DNA of 64,000 nt from an uncultured Pelagibacteraceae bacterium (GCA_902619105.1 CACNCV010000003.1:62001-126000), one strand, 5' to 3'; shown: positions 1 to 9,610, numbered from the stretch's first letter. A program made the numbers and translations. The notes: generated from the sequence alone by a model not told the origin.

Positions 1-1
1 C

Positions 2-280
2 GGTATTATTGAGATTGTATTATCGTCAACAGAAAACTATCTAAGTGTTTCTATTTCTGACGAAGGCCCAGGAATTAAGGACCCAAACATAAAAAGAATT
101 TTTGATAGATTTTATTCTTTTAGAGACAATAAAAATGACCAAAGTCATTCAGGTTTAGGTCTGAGTATTGCTAAGCAAATTATAGATGCTCATGATGGCT
201 ATATATCTGCGGACAACGTCATAGAAGGTGGAAATATAATGGGTGCTAAGTTCATCGTTAATTTACCATTGGCAGATTAG
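2..280 (+). CDS. Sensor histidine kinase, C-terminal fragment
   Basis: This open frame enters from the left edge and ends at TAG; only the last 92 residues are present. It shows the ATP-binding (HATPase_c) end of a two-component sensor kinase: the G1 box DEGPGI, an F box (IFDRFYSF) and the G2 box GLGLSIAKQI, followed by the final strand of the fold. Such kinases autophosphorylate a His in the missing upstream part and pass the phosphate to a response regulator. Its position just upstream of ahcY resembles the ChvG/ChvI neighbourhood of alphaproteobacteria, but the sensor domain is outside the window, so the signal and the symbol cannot be assigned. It is absent from the supplied ORF track because its start is missing. 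Confidence 0.9.
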   Translation, partial: GIIEIVLSSTENYLSVSISDEGPGIKDPNIKRIFDRFYSFRDNKNDQSHSGLGLSIAKQIIDAHDGYISADNVIEGGNIMGAKFIVNLPLAD

Positions 281-331
281 ATGAAATATTAAGATTGATT
301 AATGTTATATATAACCTATATTTTATGATCT

Positions 332-1624
332 ATGGCAAATGAGGACTACAAAGTAGCAGATATAAATCTTGCAGATTTCGGTAGAAAAGAGATTTCACTC
401 GCTGAAACTGAAATGCCTGGATTAATGGCATTAAGACGAGAATATAAAGGAAAAAAACCACTTGAAGGGGCTAGAATTCTCGGCTGTCTTCATATGACCA
501 TACAAACTGCTGTGTTAATTGAAACATTAGTAGAATTAGGTGCGGATGTAAGGTGGTCATCATGTAATATATTTTCAACACAAGATCATGCCGCAGCTGC
601 AATAGCAAAAGCAGGTATTCCAGTTTATGCATGGAAAGGTGAAACAGAAGAAGAATATTGGTGGTGCGTAAGACAAACAATTGAAGGTAAAGAGGGTTGG
701 AAGCCCAATATGATACTTGATGACGGTGGCGACCTTACAAGTTTAATGCATAAAGAATATAATGAATTATTAAAAGAAGTTAAAGGTCTTTCAGAGGAAA
801 CAACAACGGGTGTACTTGCATTAAAAAAAATGGAGAGTGATGGAACTTTAATGGTGCCAGCTATTAATGTGAATGACTCAGTTACTAAATCTAAGTTTGA
901 TAATCTGTATGGATGTAGAGAAAGTTTAGTTGACGGAATTAAAAGAGCAACTGATGTTATGATGTCAGGTAAAGTTGCTATTGTAGCTGGTTTTGGCGAT
1001 GTTGGAAAAGGAAGCGCAGCATCATTACGTCAAAGTGGTGCAAGAGTAATGGTCACTGAAACAGATCCAATTTGCGCATTACAAGCAGCAATGGAAGGTT
1101 ATGAAGTTGTTTTGATGGATGAAATGATTAAGGAAGCAGATATTGTTGTTACAGCAACAGGCAATAAAGATATTGTAACAGCCGATCATATGAGAGATAT
1201 GAAAGATAGAGCAATTTTATGCAACATTGGTCACTTTGATAATGAAATTCAAGTTGATGCACTTAGAAATTACAAATGGGACGAGATTAAGCCACAAGTA
1301 CACGAAATCACATTCCCTGATGAAAAAAGAATTATTTTATTAGCTGAGGGAAGACTAGTTAATTTAGGTTGCGCTACTGGTCATCCAAGTTTCGTAATGA
1401 GCGCTTCTTTTACTAATCAGGTAACAGCGCAAATCGAATTATGGAATAACTCAGAAAATTATGAAAAAAAAGTTTATGTGCTTCCAAAGCACCTGGACGA
1501 AAAGGTTGCACGACTACACTTGGAAAAGGTAGGAGCTAAACTTACACAATTATCAAAAGATCAAGCAGACTATATTAGTGTAACTCCAGAGGGACCCTAT
1601 AAACCTGAAGCTTATCGATACTAA
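332..1624 (+). CDS. ahcY: Adenosylhomocysteinase (S-adenosyl-L-homocysteine hydrolase)
   Basis: The 430-residue product is a full-length SAH hydrolase of the cytosolic, NAD-dependent type that splits S-adenosylhomocysteine into homocysteine and adenosine, closing the methyl cycle. The Rossmann motif GFGDVGKG lies at residues 220-227, preceded by the substrate domain with the conserved [13 protein letters not shown] stretch, and the protein ends in the typical [12 protein letters not shown] tail that contributes to the cofactor site of the neighbouring subunit. The start ATG at 332 gives the usual N-terminus; no strong Shine-Dalgarno is visible. No SAH or SAM riboswitch is recognisable in the 51 bp leader. 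The linkage kinase-ahcY-tsaE is common in alphaproteobacteria. Confidence 0.97.
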   Translation: MANEDYKVADINLADFGRKEISLAETEMPGLMALRREYKGKKPLEGARILGCLHMTIQTAVLIETLVELGADVRWSSCNIFSTQDHAAAAIAKAGIPVYAWKGETEEEYWWCVRQTIEGKEGWKPNMILDDGGDLTSLMHKEYNELLKEVKGLSEETTTGVLALKKMESDGTLMVPAINVNDSVTKSKFDNLYGCRESLVDGIKRATDVMMSGKVAIVAGFGDVGKGSAASLRQSGARVMVTETDPICALQAAMEGYEVVLMDEMIKEADIVVTATGNKDIVTADHMRDMKDRAILCNIGHFDNEIQVDALRNYKWDEIKPQVHEITFPDEKRIILLAEGRLVNLGCATGHPSFVMSASFTNQVTAQIELWNNSENYEKKVYVLPKHLDEKVARLHLEKVGAKLTQLSKDQADYISVTPEGPYKPEAYRY

Positions 1625-1651
1625 ATTTCATTTTAGTGTTAGAATTTATTC

Positions 1652-2101
1652 ATGCTCCTAAAAAATGAGAGGGATACACAACTCTTTGCAAGAAAATTAG
1701 TAAAGTTTTCTAGGGGGAACAATATAGTAATTTGTCTTAATGGCAGTTTAGGATCTGGAAAAACCACATTCAGTAGGTATTTTATTCAAGAGTATTTAAA
1801 AGATGCAAAAATAAAAGAAATACCAAGTCCAACATTCACCCTGCTACAGATATATGAACATAAAAATATTAAAATTAATCATTTTGATTTTTATAGACTT
1901 AACTCAGCCGCAGAGTTAGTTGAATTAAATTTTATGGAATCAACATTTGACGATGCATGCTTAATAGAATGGTCTGATAAATTCAAAGAAATTCTTCCAA
2001 CAAATCGAATAGAAATATTATTTGAAATTTTAAAAAATAATACTCGAAATGTTGGTATAAAAAAATTTGGTAGGTTTAAAAATTTAAAAATTGATGGGTA
2101 A
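1652..2101 (+). CDS. tsaE: tRNA threonylcarbamoyladenosine biosynthesis ATPase TsaE
   Basis: The product (149 aa) has the Walker A loop GSLGSGKTT near residue 31 and the following FxRYF helix and PSPTFTLLQIY segment that define the TsaE (YjeE) family. TsaE is the ATPase that works with TsaB and TsaD to place the t6A modification on A37 of ANN-decoding tRNAs; it is cytosolic and essential in many bacteria. The HFDFYRL and later LIEWSDKF motifs are also family signatures. The stop overlaps the start of the next gene by 8 bp, which suggests translational coupling with amgK, an arrangement usual in alphaproteobacteria. Confidence 0.93.
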   Translation: MLLKNERDTQLFARKLVKFSRGNNIVICLNGSLGSGKTTFSRYFIQEYLKDAKIKEIPSPTFTLLQIYEHKNIKINHFDFYRLNSAAELVELNFMESTFDDACLIEWSDKFKEILPTNRIEILFEILKNNTRNVGIKKFGRFKNLKIDG

Positions 2102-3074
2102 TCGTTTCAATCAGCTATTATTATATTTAGAGAAACAGAAAATCTCTACCAAAAATTTAGTTGAGATCAGAAGTGATGCATCTTTTAGAAAATATTACAG
2201 ATTAGAAAATAATATCCTTGTCATGGATGCAGCACCTGAAAAGGGTGAGTCAGTTTCAAAATTTTCAGAAATTGCAACAATACTTCATTCATTTAATCTA
2301 AGTGCTCCAAAAATAATAGACGTAAATAATAAAGAAGGCTTCATTCTACTCGAGGACTTTGGAGATAAAATTTTTTCTACATACATGAATAAAGAAAATA
2401 AAATTAATTTATACAAAAAAGCAATTGATGTTCTTATTGATATAAAGATTAAATCCAATCAAAATAAATCTTCTTTAAGCAAATTAACAACATATAATTT
2501 TGAGGAGCTATATAGAGAGTCAATTTTATTTATTGAATGGTTTATTGAGCAAAAACTTAGAATGCAGATCAGTAACAAAAAAAGAGAGGAATTTTATCAA
2601 ATTTTACAACAAGCTTTTTTAAATATTAAATCTCAAAACGATACTCTTGTTCTTAGAGACTACCACGTTGATAATTTAATTCTAAAGGATCACAAGGAGC
2701 CACTAAAACAAGTTGGTTTAATAGATTTTCAAGATGCATTATTAGGTTCATCATTTTATGATCTTGCTTCGCTATTGGAGGATGTACGTATGCCTTTAAA
2801 TGAAAATGAAAAAGAGGAATTGCTTAAATATTATATTAATATGACGAATGAAAATTATGAGACGGTTCTTAGAGAAATCAACTTTTTTTCTCTTCAAAGA
2901 AACCTAAAAATTCTTGGAATATTTAATAGACTTTCGATTAGAGATGGAAAAGCAAGATACTTAGAGTATCTTCCTGCAACTTTTAATTTTATTAAATCAA
3001 ATTTAAAATCTTCACTATTTTTTGATATGAAGAAGTGGATTGAAGAATTACAGATAAAAGAGCTGCAAACATGA
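2094..3074 (+). CDS. amgK: N-acetylmuramate/N-acetylglucosamine kinase AmgK (APH-fold)
   Basis: The protein (326 aa from the ATG at 2094; the ORF track begins one codon earlier at TTG) has an aminoglycoside-phosphotransferase fold. The catalytic loop is LRDYHVDNL, followed by the metal-binding LIDFQDAL. Together with the directly overlapping murU it fits AmgK, which phosphorylates MurNAc at the anomeric position as the first step of the shortcut that recycles cell-wall sugar to UDP-MurNAc. The 8 bp overlap with tsaE and 4 bp ATGA overlap with murU indicate one transcript. Family-level assignment rests on fold motifs plus this pairing; a generic phosphotransferase is the alternative. Confidence 0.85.
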   Translation: MGNRFNQLLLYLEKQKISTKNLVEIRSDASFRKYYRLENNILVMDAAPEKGESVSKFSEIATILHSFNLSAPKIIDVNNKEGFILLEDFGDKIFSTYMNKENKINLYKKAIDVLIDIKIKSNQNKSSLSKLTTYNFEELYRESILFIEWFIEQKLRMQISNKKREEFYQILQQAFLNIKSQNDTLVLRDYHVDNLILKDHKEPLKQVGLIDFQDALLGSSFYDLASLLEDVRMPLNENEKEELLKYYINMTNENYETVLREINFFSLQRNLKILGIFNRLSIRDGKARYLEYLPATFNFIKSNLKSSLFFDMKKWIEELQIKELQT

Positions 3075-3763
3075 AGTCTTCAATTATTCTTGCTGCAGGG
3101 TTAGGCAAAAGGGTAAGAGAATATTCTTCAAATTTACCTAAGCCACTAATCGCGGTGAATGGAAAACCATTTATAGAATATTCAATAAATATTATGGAGG
3201 AGTTAGGCTTTAAGGAAATTTTTATAAATGTTCACTACAAATCTGATCAAATTATATCGTATTTAACAAATCTGAATAATCCAAAAATCAAGATATCTGA
3301 TGAAACAGATTGTCTGTTAGATACTGGAGGTGGAATAAAAAAAATAATGGATGAAAATAAAATAGAACATGTCTTTATTTTAAATTGTGACAATTTATGG
3401 AAAGATGAAGACACTGTTTTCTTTAGAGAAATGATAGAGAGTTTTCCAAAAGATACAATGTCGTTACTTGCTTTAACACCAAAAGATCTTATAAGTGGCT
3501 ATGATGGTAAAGGTGATTTTTCATTTACTAAAGATGACCATATACAAAGATATAATGACACGACTAGTAAAGGCTACGTATTTAATGGCGCTCAGATTAT
3601 TAGAAAAGAAGCATTCAAAGACTTAAAAAATAGTGTTTTTTCAATTAATCAAGTATGGGATGATTTAATCTCAAAAAATTTGATCAAAGGCTACAAATTC
3701 AATAAAAATGTTTTACATCTTGGTACAACAGCTGCTTTAAGGAAATATGTTGATAAATCATGA
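3071..3763 (+). CDS. murU: N-acetylmuramate alpha-1-phosphate uridylyltransferase MurU
   Basis: The 230-residue product is a small nucleotidyltransferase with the sugar-1-phosphate signature AAGLGKRVREYSS, then the LPKPLI lysine motif and the NCDNLW metal-binding stretch. With the upstream kinase it matches MurU, which joins UTP and MurNAc-1-phosphate to give UDP-MurNAc, bypassing MurA during peptidoglycan recycling (a route associated with intrinsic fosfomycin tolerance in other species). It starts inside the last codons of amgK (ATGA overlap) and its own stop overlaps the next ATG by 4 bp, so all four genes tsaE-amgK-murU-DsbA-like look co-translated. Confidence 0.88.
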   Translation: MKSSIILAAGLGKRVREYSSNLPKPLIAVNGKPFIEYSINIMEELGFKEIFINVHYKSDQIISYLTNLNNPKIKISDETDCLLDTGGGIKKIMDENKIEHVFILNCDNLWKDEDTVFFREMIESFPKDTMSLLALTPKDLISGYDGKGDFSFTKDDHIQRYNDTTSKGYVFNGAQIIRKEAFKDLKNSVFSINQVWDDLISKNLIKGYKFNKNVLHLGTTAALRKYVDKS

Positions 3764-4359
3764 TAAAAAAATTAAATATATTCATATTTACTACACTTCT
3801 AATTGCCATCTCAACTTTAGCATTTGCACAGGATGACCAAAATCTTGCAAGTTTTATACTCCGAAATCATGAAGCCGGTGCTCTTCCAACAGTTGGAAAC
3901 ATTGATGCGGAAATAACAGTTGTAGAATTTTTTGATTATAGATGTGGCTATTGTGCAAAACAGGCGAAAGATTTTGAAAAATTATTAAATGAGTCAGAAA
4001 ATGTTAAAATTGTTTATCTTGAATGGCCAATTTTTGGTGATATTTCTGATACAGCGGCAAAAATTGCATTAATTATTTGGGATAATAATCCCGATATGTA
4101 TTTTGATATTCATAATGGATTAATGAAACTTGGACCAAGGATGAAAAAAGAGTCAATAATCTCTTTATTGAATGAAAATAATCTTGATGGAGAAAAGATT
4201 TTTAACCAGGCATTAGGTCAAACTGAGAATCTAGTGATAAATGAAAACTTTAAATTAGCAAAAAACTTAGGGTTGAGAGGAACTCCTGCATCTGTGATTA
4301 ATGATTCGATTTATCCAGGGTATATTAAATACGAAGTATTAAGTAACTTAGTTAAATAG
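3760..4359 (+). CDS. DsbA-family periplasmic thiol:disulfide protein
   Basis: The 199-residue product begins with a cleavable Sec signal (hydrophobic LNIFIFTTLLIAISTLAFA then Q-D-D) and continues as a thioredoxin-fold protein of the DsbA/Com1-like type. The redox motif is CGYC in EFFDYRCGYCAKQ, and the cis-proline loop reads GLRGTPAS, the combination seen in periplasmic dithiol oxidases and isomerases. It probably introduces or rearranges disulfides in exported proteins. It is coupled to murU by a 4 bp overlap and may be the last gene of this operon. Oxidase versus isomerase activity cannot be decided from sequence. Confidence 0.88.
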   Translation: MIKKLNIFIFTTLLIAISTLAFAQDDQNLASFILRNHEAGALPTVGNIDAEITVVEFFDYRCGYCAKQAKDFEKLLNESENVKIVYLEWPIFGDISDTAAKIALIIWDNNPDMYFDIHNGLMKLGPRMKKESIISLLNENNLDGEKIFNQALGQTENLVINENFKLAKNLGLRGTPASVINDSIYPGYIKYEVLSNLVK

Positions 4360-4421
4360 TTATCTCATAAATAAAATTTCGACACTTGAATTTCATCACG
4401 AATACAGTAACCTCTTTACTA

Positions 4422-4748
4422 ATGATTAATAAAGCAAAATTCCAAATTGGTTCTATTGTAAAGCATAAGTACTTTGACTTTAGAGGCGTAATTTTTGATG
4501 TCGATCCAGAATTTAATAATACTGAAGAATGGTATCAATCTATTCCATTGCAAGTGAGACCTAGAAAAGATCAACCTTTTTATCATTTGTTAGCCGAAGC
4601 ACCTAGCCAACCTTCTTATGTTGCTTATGTCTCTCAACAAAATTTATTACCAGATGAAACAGATGATCCTGTTTCACATCCACTTGTTGAAGAGATGTTT
4701 ACTGGAATTAAAAACGGAAAATATATTTCTAAGACAAAACACAACTAA
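4422..4748 (+). CDS. hspQ: Heat shock protein HspQ (hemimethylated DNA-binding domain)
   Basis: The ATG at 4422 gives a 108-residue protein of the usual HspQ length; the ORF track extends 12 codons upstream to a TTG that adds no conserved sequence. The core KFQIGSIVKHKYFDFRGVIFDVDPEF, the EWYQSIP segment and QPFYHLLAE are hallmarks of the YccV/HspQ family. In enterobacteria HspQ binds hemimethylated DNA and promotes Lon-mediated turnover of proteins including mutant DnaA; it is cytosolic. It lies 10 bp before the yciB start on the same strand, so the two are likely co-transcribed. Confidence 0.92.
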   Translation: MINKAKFQIGSIVKHKYFDFRGVIFDVDPEFNNTEEWYQSIPLQVRPRKDQPFYHLLAEAPSQPSYVAYVSQQNLLPDETDDPVSHPLVEEMFTGIKNGKYISKTKHN

Positions 4749-4758
4749 ATCTAATTTC

Positions 4759-5301
4759 ATGAGAAGTTCACTAAAACAAGTATTTGAGCTCGGCCCTCTT
4801 GTAGTATTTTTTTATTTTTTTATTAAGACTGGTAAAATTGAAGATGCAATTCTGCCACTTATGATTGCTGCAGGAGTAGCAATTGTTGGATCATATATTG
4901 TAGACCGAAAAGTTTCTCCAATGCTTTTGTTTAGCACTATTTTAATATTTATTTTTGGAGCTTTAACAATTTATTTCAATGATCCCTTTTTTATTAAATT
5001 TAAGGTTACATTAGTTAATCTTATTTTCTCTTTTGTACTTTTTGGAGGTCTATATTTTGATAGGCCACTATTAAAGTCTTTAATGGGTACTGCAATTAAA
5101 CTTACCGATTATGGCTGGGTCCAATTAAGCAAAAGATGGGCTTATTTTTTCCTATTTTTAGCAGCTGCCAATGAAATAGTTTATCGAAACTTTTCTGACA
5201 CAGTTTGGGTAAACTTTAAATTATTTGGAATTATGGGTCTGACTTTCATATTCATTTTCTCACAAGCATTTTTTATACAAAAAAACTTGGCCGATAATTA
5301 A
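4759..5301 (+). CDS. yciB: Inner-membrane-spanning protein YciB / septation protein A family
   Basis: I place the start at ATG 4759 (180 aa), because the track ORF's first 47 codons only shadow hspQ. The product has five or so hydrophobic segments and family markers: KQVFELGPLVVFF near the start, FDRPLLKSLMG in the middle and WAYFFLFLAAANE toward the end. YciB/IspZ proteins sit in the inner membrane and are linked to cell envelope synthesis and septation in enterics and Shigella. Length and motifs match the family. It ends 4 bp into the convergent EamA gene, with no obvious terminator between them. Confidence 0.92.
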   Translation: MRSSLKQVFELGPLVVFFYFFIKTGKIEDAILPLMIAAGVAIVGSYIVDRKVSPMLLFSTILIFIFGALTIYFNDPFFIKFKVTLVNLIFSFVLFGGLYFDRPLLKSLMGTAIKLTDYGWVQLSKRWAYFFLFLAAANEIVYRNFSDTVWVNFKLFGIMGLTFIFIFSQAFFIQKNLADN

Positions 5302-6173
5302 TTAATTTTCTCTTTCTCAATAAATTCATCTACAAGCCTCCATGTTACAAAAGCAAAAACTATCAAACCACCAAGTAATTCTATCATCGGAGGTTTTTCG
5401 CCAACACCCGCCCATGCCCAAATTGGAGCTAAGATAGGTTCTAATAGAATGTATAAAGCTGCTCGGTGCGGTGGAATATAGCGAGATCCTATTGTAATAA
5501 ACATAAAACCAAGACCTACTTGAAATGCACCCATAAATAAGACAAGCAACAGGTCTCTCGTACTTATTGAATGATCTTGAATAATCAATAAGCCAACAAT
5601 AATAACCAATATACCAGATAGAAAAGTTGATGGCATAAAGTCTATACTTGACCGTCTATTAATTAATGTGAGCTGTAATGCAAAACAAATTGGAACACCA
5701 AGTATAATTAAATTTCCAAGACTGTTAGCTGTTTCAAATCCTTGGGAAAACATAATTGAGATTCCAATCATCGACCCTGCTATTGCAACAATAGTTTTCG
5801 TACCAACAATTTTTTTTAAAAAGAAATAACTTGCTAAGGCAGCCCAAAGAGGTCCAGTGCTCATTAAAAAAACTGCATTTGCAACTGAAGTATTACTCAT
5901 CCCAAAAACAAAAAAAATATTACTTAGTGCTAAAATTACAGCAAGTAATAATCCGTCTTTACCAATATTAATAAAGGCCTTGGGTGTTTCAGATTTAAAT
6001 TTTATTAATATATAAATTAAAGCTACTAAGCAAAATGTAATCGATCTGTAGGAAGTTACTTGCATTGTAGTTGCATCATCTACAAGCCTGATAAGCAAAC
6101 CACCAAAACTTAAAAAAAATCCAGCTGCTAGAAGACAAATTGCACCAAAAATTTCATTGTTGTATTTTTTCAT
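5298..6173 (-). CDS. EamA/DMT-family transporter
   Basis: The 291-residue protein has about ten hydrophobic segments arranged as two EamA repeats (residues ~10-140 and ~155-285), the pattern of drug/metabolite transporters. Motifs such as GPLWAALASYFFLKK in repeat 1 and RAALYILLEPILAPIWAW in repeat 2 are typical. Such carriers export metabolites or amino acids across the inner membrane, but the substrate cannot be inferred. It is a single gene, convergent with yciB and divergent from the alkyl-sulfatase-like gene, with 46 bp between the two starts serving both. Two other EamA proteins occur in the window and are not close relatives by eye. Confidence 0.88.
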   Translation of the reverse strand: MKKYNNEIFGAICLLAAGFFLSFGGLLIRLVDDATTMQVTSYRSITFCLVALIYILIKFKSETPKAFINIGKDGLLLAVILALSNIFFVFGMSNTSVANAVFLMSTGPLWAALASYFFLKKIVGTKTIVAIAGSMIGISIMFSQGFETANSLGNLIILGVPICFALQLTLINRRSSIDFMPSTFLSGILVIIVGLLIIQDHSISTRDLLLVLFMGAFQVGLGFMFITIGSRYIPPHRAALYILLEPILAPIWAWAGVGEKPPMIELLGGLIVFAFVTWRLVDEFIEKEKIN

Positions 6174-6219
6174 TTTTTCGTAGAAAATATTTCACTACTT
6201 ATTACTCAATAATCAATTC

Positions 6220-7935
6220 ATGAAAATATTAATAAGCTTTTTCTTTTTTACTTTTTTGGTTTCATGTGGTGATCAAAACCAGTCTAATGAGACATTTAGC
6301 TCAGATCAAGGATTGTCTCAGGAGCATAAAAAAGAATTTAAAAAGGATTTAATTGAAGTAACTGAAGATATTTATGTAGGTGTTGGTTACGGCCTTGCTA
6401 ATTCAATTATGATTGAAACAGAAAACAGTTTAGTCATTGTCGATACATTGGGTTCTGTTGAAAGAGCGGAAGAATTATATCAAGATTTTAGAGAAATTTC
6501 AGAAAAACCAATTACAGCTATTGTATACACTCATAATCATCTAGATCATCTTGGTGGTGCAACTGTTTTCTATAACGAAAACGAAACAGAAATATATGCG
6601 CAAGAAAATATAATTTATAATTTAGATAATATAGCAACAACTATAAGACCGATAATCTTTCAAAGATCGGCAAGGCAGTTTGGAATACCTCTACCCGAGG
6701 AAGAAATAGTTCATCAAGGCATTGGAGGGTTTTTAGAAATTAATGATCAAGAAACGCTTGGCCTTGTCAGACCGACTATACTTTTTGATGATGAGTTAAC
6801 TATTGAAATTGATAATCTTACATTTGTCTTAGCACATGTGCCTGGTGAGACAGATGATCATCTATATGTGTGGATACCTAAGAAAAAAGCTGTGATGGTT
6901 GGTGATAATTTTTATAGATCATTTGCAAATTTATACGCAATAAGAGGAACAAAATTTAGAAATCCTATGGAATGGGTCGATAGTCTCGATAAAATCAGAT
7001 TACTTAATGCAGAGCATCTGGTTCCAAGTCACTCGCGTCCTATAAGTGGAAAAGAAAATGTAGAAAAAGCTCTCACTGATTATAGAGATGGCATTCAGTT
7101 TGTTCATGACCAAACTATAAGATATGCAAATAAAGGATTAACGCCTGATGAGATTGTGCAAAAAGTAAAATTACCAAAGCACCTAGCTGAGTCTCCATAC
7201 TTACAACCTTTTTATGGATCTATATCATCTTATGTTAGATCAACATTTAGTGGGTATATTGGCTGGTTTAGTGGAAACATATCTGACCTTCATCCTCTGA
7301 CTGTTAAAGAGAGAGCTCAAAAATTAGAAGCTATGGCTCAAAGGCAAACTAAAATATCTGATGAGGCACAAAATGCTCTCGATAATGGAGAATATCAGTG
7401 GGCCTTGGAATTATCAGATATGTTAATCGCACTTGATGCAAACAATACACAAGCCAAAAATATAAAAGCTGCTGCAGCTGATCAATTAGCCAAGTTTCAA
7501 CTTGCATCTAACGATTACTATTTTTATAAAACAGTTGCAGGTGAATTAAGGGATGAAATTGATGTAAATCCATCAACTCCGAATAGTGTTACGTCTGAAC
7601 AATTACAGGCCACACCAATGAAAGCAATAATGAAGTCACTTCCCGTAAATCTTAACGCGGATAAATCTGTTGAAATAACAAAAAAATATGAATTTAGATT
7701 TATCGATAGCGAAGAAGTATACACTATACATATAAGAAAAGGAGTAGCCCAATTAAGTAAAATACCAGATTCTAGTGCTGAAGTTAAAGTCATCACTGAT
7801 CAACAAACTCTTAAGGAAGTGTTTGCAGGTCTAAAAAATGTAGCTGCTATCTCTCTTCTCCTAGCAAATAACACGATCGAAGTAGAAGGTGGAAAACTTG
7901 AATTTCTAAAATTCTTGGGATTATTTACCGACTAG
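6220..7935 (+). CDS. MBL-fold alkyl sulfatase-like lipoprotein (SdsA1/BDS1 type)
   Basis: The protein (571 aa) starts with a lipoprotein signal ending LVSCGDQ (Cys ~16), so it is probably anchored to a membrane facing the periplasm. It then has a metallo-beta-lactamase domain with the zinc motif THNHLDH at residues 104-110, further ligands AEHLVPSHSRP, an alkyl-sulfatase dimerisation region (about 290-430) and a C-terminal SCP2-like lipid-binding domain. This order is that of secondary and primary alkyl sulfatases (SdsA1), which hydrolyse sulfate esters. The match is by architecture; length is somewhat shorter than the Pseudomonas enzyme. It lies 2 bp before the next gene and probably forms an operon with it. 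Confidence 0.85.
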   Translation: MKILISFFFFTFLVSCGDQNQSNETFSSDQGLSQEHKKEFKKDLIEVTEDIYVGVGYGLANSIMIETENSLVIVDTLGSVERAEELYQDFREISEKPITAIVYTHNHLDHLGGATVFYNENETEIYAQENIIYNLDNIATTIRPIIFQRSARQFGIPLPEEEIVHQGIGGFLEINDQETLGLVRPTILFDDELTIEIDNLTFVLAHVPGETDDHLYVWIPKKKAVMVGDNFYRSFANLYAIRGTKFRNPMEWVDSLDKIRLLNAEHLVPSHSRPISGKENVEKALTDYRDGIQFVHDQTIRYANKGLTPDEIVQKVKLPKHLAESPYLQPFYGSISSYVRSTFSGYIGWFSGNISDLHPLTVKERAQKLEAMAQRQTKISDEAQNALDNGEYQWALELSDMLIALDANNTQAKNIKAAAADQLAKFQLASNDYYFYKTVAGELRDEIDVNPSTPNSVTSEQLQATPMKAIMKSLPVNLNADKSVEITKKYEFRFIDSEEVYTIHIRKGVAQLSKIPDSSAEVKVITDQQTLKEVFAGLKNVAAISLLLANNTIEVEGGKLEFLKFLGLFTD

Positions 7936-7937
7936 TT

Positions 7938-8387
7938 ATGGGCCAAAAACAATCATTTATTTTGGGTGGACTTGGATTAATTCCATTTATCTTAATTTTA
8001 ATTGCATGCGCAATATCACCTCCAACTGAAGAATTGTATGGATTACTTTTATTTATTTATGTTGCATATGCAGCAATCATCTCATCATTTCTGGGTGGTA
8101 TTCAGTGGGGCCTAATCACAGCTTTTGCTGACAAAATTTACTACGTCTTTATTCCACTTTTTATTTCTGTTATGCCCCCATTGATTGCTTGGGCTGCACT
8201 TTTGAGTATTGAGAATTTAAGTCTCTCATTAGGTTTAATTCTTGTAAGCTTTCTAATATCTGCCGTTCATGATTATTATTTGTATCAACAGCAAAAAATC
8301 TCACAATTATGGTTTATAACAATGAGAATATCTCTTTCATCAATAGTGATAGTTATTACGAGCCTGATGTTTTTATTTGTTTTTTAA
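7938..8387 (+). CDS. DUF3429-family membrane protein
   Basis: This 149-residue protein is almost entirely hydrophobic, with about five membrane segments. The GGLGLIPFI opening, the central SSFLGGIQWGL and the later SVMPPLIAW are what I recall as the signature of the DUF3429 family of small inner-membrane proteins without known function. It begins 2 bp after the alkyl-sulfatase-like gene and ends 4 bp into the convergent HupE gene, so it is likely co-transcribed with the former. No catalytic or ligand motif is evident. Confidence 0.75.
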   Translation: MGQKQSFILGGLGLIPFILILIACAISPPTEELYGLLLFIYVAYAAIISSFLGGIQWGLITAFADKIYYVFIPLFISVMPPLIAWAALLSIENLSLSLGLILVSFLISAVHDYYLYQQQKISQLWFITMRISLSSIVIVITSLMFLFVF

Positions 8388-9607
8388 GCTATGAGTCTTT
8401 GAATAAAAAAGAAGAAACCAAAGAAAACAACCGCAAAGAATGAAAGATTTTTCATGACTTCTATTATTTTTGTAATTTTTAATGTCATTAATAATTTGTA
8501 TATTAATAAAATTAATAAGACAAAAATTATCTGACCTACTTCTACACCTAAATTGAAACCTAATAATCCAGAGAAAATATTTTCACTACTTATTTTTGAG
8601 CCAAGTAAAAATCCTCCAAAACCAAATCCATGAATAAGTCCAAAAATAATTGTTATAATAGATAGCAAATTATTTTCTGAATTTAAATTTTTAAGTAAGT
8701 AAAAATAACCTAGAGAAAATAGAAGTATTCCTAATATTAAGAAATACGGAAAATTTGGATTGATTAAATTGCCAAATATTAAAAGTAATAAACTTAGCGT
8801 CGTTATAAAGATCATACTTACTCTATGATCATTATTTTCTTTATACAAATATTCCAAGCCGACGAACATTATTGTATAACCAATTAATGCTTCAACTAAA
8901 GAGGATTTTACTTGGATAATGTTTATTACTGAAAGTGATAGAGTTAAACTGTGTCCAATAGTGAATCCCGTGATTACCAGAAGCAATCGTTTTAAATTTG
9001 TTACTAAAAGCAACAGTCCAAGAATAAATAGCAAGTGATCATAGCCACTTAGAATATGATCAAGACCCAATGAGAAAAATTTATAAAAACTATTCGAGAA
9101 GCTATTATTTTCCTTTTCTTCATTTAAATCAATTGACTGATCATTAAAAAATAAGGCTTTTTCAGTATATAAATTATTATCAATGTAGATACGTGTTATA
9201 TGAATATGACTTTGAACAAGATTAAACAGCGCATTGTTTATGATTTTTATTTCTTTGTTTGATGGACATTCAAAATTTAGTAAGAGATTTAAACTTCCTT
9301 CTTGAGAATTTAATTCTTTAATTTCATCAACAAGAGAACAATTTTTGCCTTCTGAGGTGACTTTGAGATGCTGGCTGAGGTAGATTTTAAATACATCGGT
9401 CTCACTCAAATTCTCTTCAAACATAATCTTCTGATAGTTTTCAACTTGAAAAATACGAGTAGACTCAAGTGTTAAAAGAGAAAAATTTGCTTCAATTTTA
9501 TTATCTACAACATTCCATTTAGAGAATGACTCACTAAAGTAGTGGGCGTTCAACGGTGATAAAAGAAAAAAGAAGATTATAACTGTGTTTGCAATTATGT
9601 AATTCAT
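8384..9607 (-). CDS. HupE/UreJ-like membrane protein with periplasmic N-terminal domain
   Basis: The 407-residue product has a Sec-type signal at the N-terminus, a soluble region of about 170 residues, then a C-terminal membrane part with about seven helices. The block LGLDHILSGYDHLLFILGLLL and the later GFTIGHSLTLSL and GLIHGFGFGGFL carry the His-rich signature of HupE/UreJ_2 proteins; HupE and UreJ relatives are linked to nickel or other metal transport. It lies 3 bp downstream of the PPIase gene on the same strand, so the two form an operon that diverges from the DUF3604 gene. Substrate is unknown; metal transport is family inference only. Confidence 0.82.
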   Translation of the reverse strand: MNYIIANTVIIFFFLLSPLNAHYFSESFSKWNVVDNKIEANFSLLTLESTRIFQVENYQKIMFEENLSETDVFKIYLSQHLKVTSEGKNCSLVDEIKELNSQEGSLNLLLNFECPSNKEIKIINNALFNLVQSHIHITRIYIDNNLYTEKALFFNDQSIDLNEEKENNSFSNSFYKFFSLGLDHILSGYDHLLFILGLLLLVTNLKRLLLVITGFTIGHSLTLSLSVINIIQVKSSLVEALIGYTIMFVGLEYLYKENNDHRVSMIFITTLSLLLLIFGNLINPNFPYFLILGILLFSLGYFYLLKNLNSENNLLSIITIIFGLIHGFGFGGFLLGSKISSENIFSGLLGFNLGVEVGQIIFVLLILLIYKLLMTLKITKIIEVMKNLSFFAVVFFGFFFFIQRLIA

Positions 9608-9610
9608 TAT

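Noticed and set aside
281-331. SAM/SAH riboswitch before ahcY
   Set aside because: The leader is only about 50 bp of AT-rich sequence, without the paired elements of these riboswitches.
1620-1637. ACTAAA/TTTAGT hairpin after ahcY as terminator
   Set aside because: The stem is AT-only, 6 bp, and has no T run; tsaE is likely co-transcribed.
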